Below, piece by piece: positions 13,694 to 15,813 of a stretch of DNA of 15,813 nucleotides (the stretch's first letter is position 1; every line of letters begins with the position of its first letter). Both the position numbers and the translations under genes were made by a program. A model generated the notes under the pieces. That model did no database searches and had not been told where the DNA came from. It saw only the letters and a program-made list of their open reading frames with translations. This stretch comes from JBMYZL01 sp965661765 (lineage in GTDB: Bacteria > Bacteroidota > Bacteroidia > Flavobacteriales_D > Sanyastnellaceae), in contig CBFIFE010000060.1 of the NCBI GenBank assembly GCA_965661765.1, positions 1-15,813 of the forward strand, written 5' to 3'.

Positions 13694-14956
13694 ATGGAGT
13701 TGAAGCGGGTTGTTGTCACAGGTCTGGGGGCAATCACGCCTCTGGGCAATGACATCCCATCATATTGGGACGGCTTGGTGAATGGACGGAGCGGTGCTGC
13801 GCCCATCACCAAGTTTGACGCAGGAAAGTTCAAAACGCAATTCGCCTGTGAGGTGAAAGGCTTCGATGCGCACGATTTTATCGAACGCAAGGAAGCGCGG
13901 AAGATGGACCTGTTCTCTCAATATGCCGTGGTGTCTGCCGATGAAGCGCTCCGCGATGCGGGGTTGTTCGGAGAAGACGCTCCGATTGATCACGATCGCG
14001 TGGGCGTCATTTGGGGTTCTGGCATCGGAGGGTTTCAAACCTTCATGAACGAGGCCCAGAATTTCCATGCCGGAGATGGTACACCTCGGTTTTCGCCATT
14101 TTTCATCCCGATGTTGATCAGCGACATTGCAGCTGGGCACATTTCGATGAGGCATGGATTCCGCGGTCCGAATTTTTGCACAGTTTCTGCGTGTGCCTCT
14201 GGCACGAATGCGCTGATTGATGCGTTCAACTACATCCGATTGGGCAAGGCGGAGGCGATGGTGACTGGCGGTTCAGAAGCTGCAGTTACCGAAGGAGGAA
14301 TCGGCGGTTTCAACGCGCTGAAAGCTCTTTCAACAAGAAATGACGACCCGGCCAGGGCGTCAAGGCCTTTCGACAGTACCCGAGATGGTTTTGTGCTGGG
14401 TGAAGGCGCGGGTGCTGTGATTCTCGAGGAATACGAGCATGCCAAAGCGCGCGGAGCGAAAATCTATTGCGAAATGGTGGGGGGAGGAATGAGCGCGGAT
14501 GCGCATCACCTCACGGCCCCTCACCCAGAGGGACTGGGTGCGCGCAATGTGATGGTTGCGGCGTTGGAAGATGCCGGGATGGCCCCAGAAGATGTGGATT
14601 ACGTGAATGTTCATGGCACGTCCACACCGCTTGGCGATGTTGCAGAGACAAAGGCCATCCAGCATGTCTTTGGCGACCAGGCCTACCACATGAACATTTC
14701 TTCAACGAAATCCATGACAGGCCATTTGTTGGGAGCTGCTGGTGCGATTGAAGGAATTGCATGCATCCTTGCGATTCAACATGGCATCATTCCACCGACC
14801 ATCAATTTCGAGCATCCAGATGACCAATTGGATCCGAAACTCAATTTCACATTCAACGAAGCTCAGCATCGTCCAGTTCGGGCTGCACTGTCGAATACAT
14901 TTGGGTTTGGGGGGCACAACGCTTCTGTGTTGTTCAAGGTGCATGAGGCTGAATGA
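13694..14956 (+). CDS. fabF: 3-oxoacyl-[acyl-carrier-protein] synthase II
   Basis: Condensing enzyme that elongates acyl-ACP with malonyl-ACP in type II fatty acid synthesis. The product has 420 residues, usual for KAS II. The catalytic triad is visible: Cys167 in VSACASGTNA, His307 in VNVHGTSTPLGD and His344 in KSMTGHLLGAAG (with Lys339). The C-terminal glycine-rich NTFGFGGHNAS (401-411) shapes the active site. The start at 13694 gives MELKRVVVTGLGAITPLGN, the normal N-terminus. The stop overlaps the rnc start by 4 bases (ATGA at 14953-14956), indicating translational coupling of the two genes. Confidence 0.97.
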   Translation: MELKRVVVTGLGAITPLGNDIPSYWDGLVNGRSGAAPITKFDAGKFKTQFACEVKGFDAHDFIERKEARKMDLFSQYAVVSADEALRDAGLFGEDAPIDHDRVGVIWGSGIGGFQTFMNEAQNFHAGDGTPRFSPFFIPMLISDIAAGHISMRHGFRGPNFCTVSACASGTNALIDAFNYIRLGKAEAMVTGGSEAAVTEGGIGGFNALKALSTRNDDPARASRPFDSTRDGFVLGEGAGAVILEEYEHAKARGAKIYCEMVGGGMSADAHHLTAPHPEGLGARNVMVAALEDAGMAPEDVDYVNVHGTSTPLGDVAETKAIQHVFGDQAYHMNISSTKSMTGHLLGAAGAIEGIACILAIQHGIIPPTINFEHPDDQLDPKLNFTFNEAQHRPVRAALSNTFGFGGHNASVLFKVHEAE

Positions 14957-15813
14957 GTTTGTTTGATCAACTGAGAAACCTCGTTGTTGGAAATTTGTCG
15001 CCAGCAGCACCGTCGAACGTCCGCGATTTGGTGCGGAGAGAGTTCGGGCTCAGGATCAAAAACGAGCAATTTTACCAAGAAGCTTTGACGCACGCGTCCA
15101 TGCTTGATGGCGATACATCGGGCAAGCGCAGCAATGAAAGGTTGGAGTTTTTGGGAGATGTTGCGCTGGATTTGTCCGTTGCTTCGGTGTTGTTCGAGGA
15201 GTTTCCGGAAGAACAAGAAGGAGGGTTGACCCAGAAGAAGTCCAAGGTGGTCAATCGAAAAACCCTCAACTTGCTTGGAGAGAGGATGGGTTTGCCCGCT
15301 TTGATTGAGGCAAAAATGCGTCGAGAGGACATCCGAGATTCGGTCGTGGGCAATGCTGTGGAAGCCATGATTGGGGCGGTGTATCTCGACCACGGTTACA
15401 AAAAGACAAGCAAGGCAGTCATTCGGATGTTGAAGCGCCATGGTGCGTATGACAAAGTCCATTCCCGTGAGGACTTCAAATCACAGCTTCACAAATGGGC
15501 AGCAAAGCAGCGCCGTGAGTTGATTTTTAAGGTCATCAAGGAAGGCAGAGAAGGTGGGGATGATGCATATGAGGTGGCGGCGGTCGTCAGTGGCAAAGAA
15601 TTGGGGAGGGGAACAGGCAGTTCGAAGAAGGCTGCTGAGCAGATGGCATCACGAATGGCTTGGAAGCGCGTATACACGGCAGAAGCAAGGAAATCTGGTG
15701 GAGCGCGAGGACGGAGGAGCGAAGAGGCTGAGGGGGAAGGAACGAGGGGGACCAGGGGGACTAGGGAGACTAGGGGGACCAGGGAGACTAGGGGGACTAG
15801 GGAGACGAGGGAG
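14953..15813 (+). CDS. rnc: Ribonuclease III with repeat-encoded C-terminal tail (runs off right edge)
   Basis: RNase III cuts double-stranded RNA in rRNA and mRNA processing. 287 codons are visible without a stop. The catalytic domain carries NERLEFLGD (61-69: Glu62, Glu65, Asp69) and GNAVEAMIGAVYLD (133-146). The essential Glu137 is present, but the position that is Asp in E. coli (Asp114) is Asn134. The dsRNA-binding domain spans about 172-240 (EDFKSQLHKWA ... SSKKAAEQMASRMA). A normal protein would end near residue 245. Here an Arg/Glu/Gly-rich linker (244-262) leads into Thr-Arg-Gly/Glu repeats from 264 to the edge, encoded by the 9-bp minisatellite in frame. The start overlaps the fabF stop (ATGA). 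The true end is not in the window. Confidence 0.93.
   Translation, partial: MSLFDQLRNLVVGNLSPAAPSNVRDLVRREFGLRIKNEQFYQEALTHASMLDGDTSGKRSNERLEFLGDVALDLSVASVLFEEFPEEQEGGLTQKKSKVVNRKTLNLLGERMGLPALIEAKMRREDIRDSVVGNAVEAMIGAVYLDHGYKKTSKAVIRMLKRHGAYDKVHSREDFKSQLHKWAAKQRRELIFKVIKEGREGGDDAYEVAAVVSGKELGRGTGSSKKAAEQMASRMAWKRVYTAEARKSGGARGRRSEEAEGEGTRGTRGTRETRGTRETRGTRETRE
15739..15813 (+). repeat. 9-bp minisatellite array C inside the rnc 3' end (8+ units, cut by window edge)
   Basis: Eight complete units and the start of a ninth are visible: GGAACGAGG, GGGACCAGG, GGGACTAGG, GAGACTAGG, GGGACCAGG, GAGACTAGG, GGGACTAGG, GAGACGAGG. They match the coding-strand consensus of arrays A and B and lie in the reading frame as Gly/Glu-Thr-Arg triplets without a stop. 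The G-rich strand is again the coding strand of the adjoining gene. The purine-rich sequence just before it (15690-15738) may be decayed units. Confidence 0.93.

Overview
The window looks like a chromosomal segment of a Bacteroidota bacterium, probably Flavobacteriales-like and marine. The reasons are: a secreted protein with the Cys-rich GCTDATACNF / DGDGICDADE modules common in that group; a LeuRS with the long insertion usual in Bacteroidota; a MlaE/MlaF pair; the acpP-fabF-rnc order; a five-repeat DUF349 protein; and several start-proximal matches to the Bacteroidota promoter (TTG ... TAnnTTTG). Assignment below phylum is inference.

Layout. 1-863 (-): 5' part of a secreted calcium-binding-type protein gene that runs off the left edge. 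1052-3868 (-): leuS, divergent from a NodB-type polysaccharide deacetylase gene (3924-4577, +). That gene meets a DUF349 gene (4578-6293, -) stop codon to stop codon with no base between them. 6354-9403 (+): recX, prfB (RF2, no programmed frameshift) and fumC. 9404-9872: a dense 9-bp minisatellite lying between the converging 3' ends of fumC and manC. 9866-11175 (-): a small lipoprotein gene overlapping manC (mannose-1-phosphate guanylyltransferase). 11203-13389 (+): mlaE, mlaF and a nitroreductase-family gene that keeps the Glu-Tyr-Lys triad of iodotyrosine deiodinases. 13446-15813 (+): acpP, fabF and rnc, with rnc running off the right edge.

Most genes are core housekeeping: translation (leuS, prfB), central carbon (fumC), fatty acid synthesis (acpP, fabF), RNA processing (rnc), nucleotide-sugar supply (manC) and outer-membrane lipid transport (mlaEF). 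The unusual element is the 9-bp repeat, consensus roughly NNG-ACY-ARG read on the coding strand of the adjacent gene. It occurs three times, each time touching the 3' end of a gene, always with its G-rich strand as the coding strand. It starts at the base after the fumC stop codon, supplies the manC stop codon, and in rnc runs in frame so that RNase III gains a Thr-Arg-Gly/Glu repeat tail. Because fumC and manC converge, their two arrays form an inverted repeat that could fold into a very long RNA hairpin, and the G-rich strand fits the G-quadruplex pattern. I regard this 3'-end-associated repeat family as the most notable content of the window. Its function and mechanism are unknown from the sequence alone.
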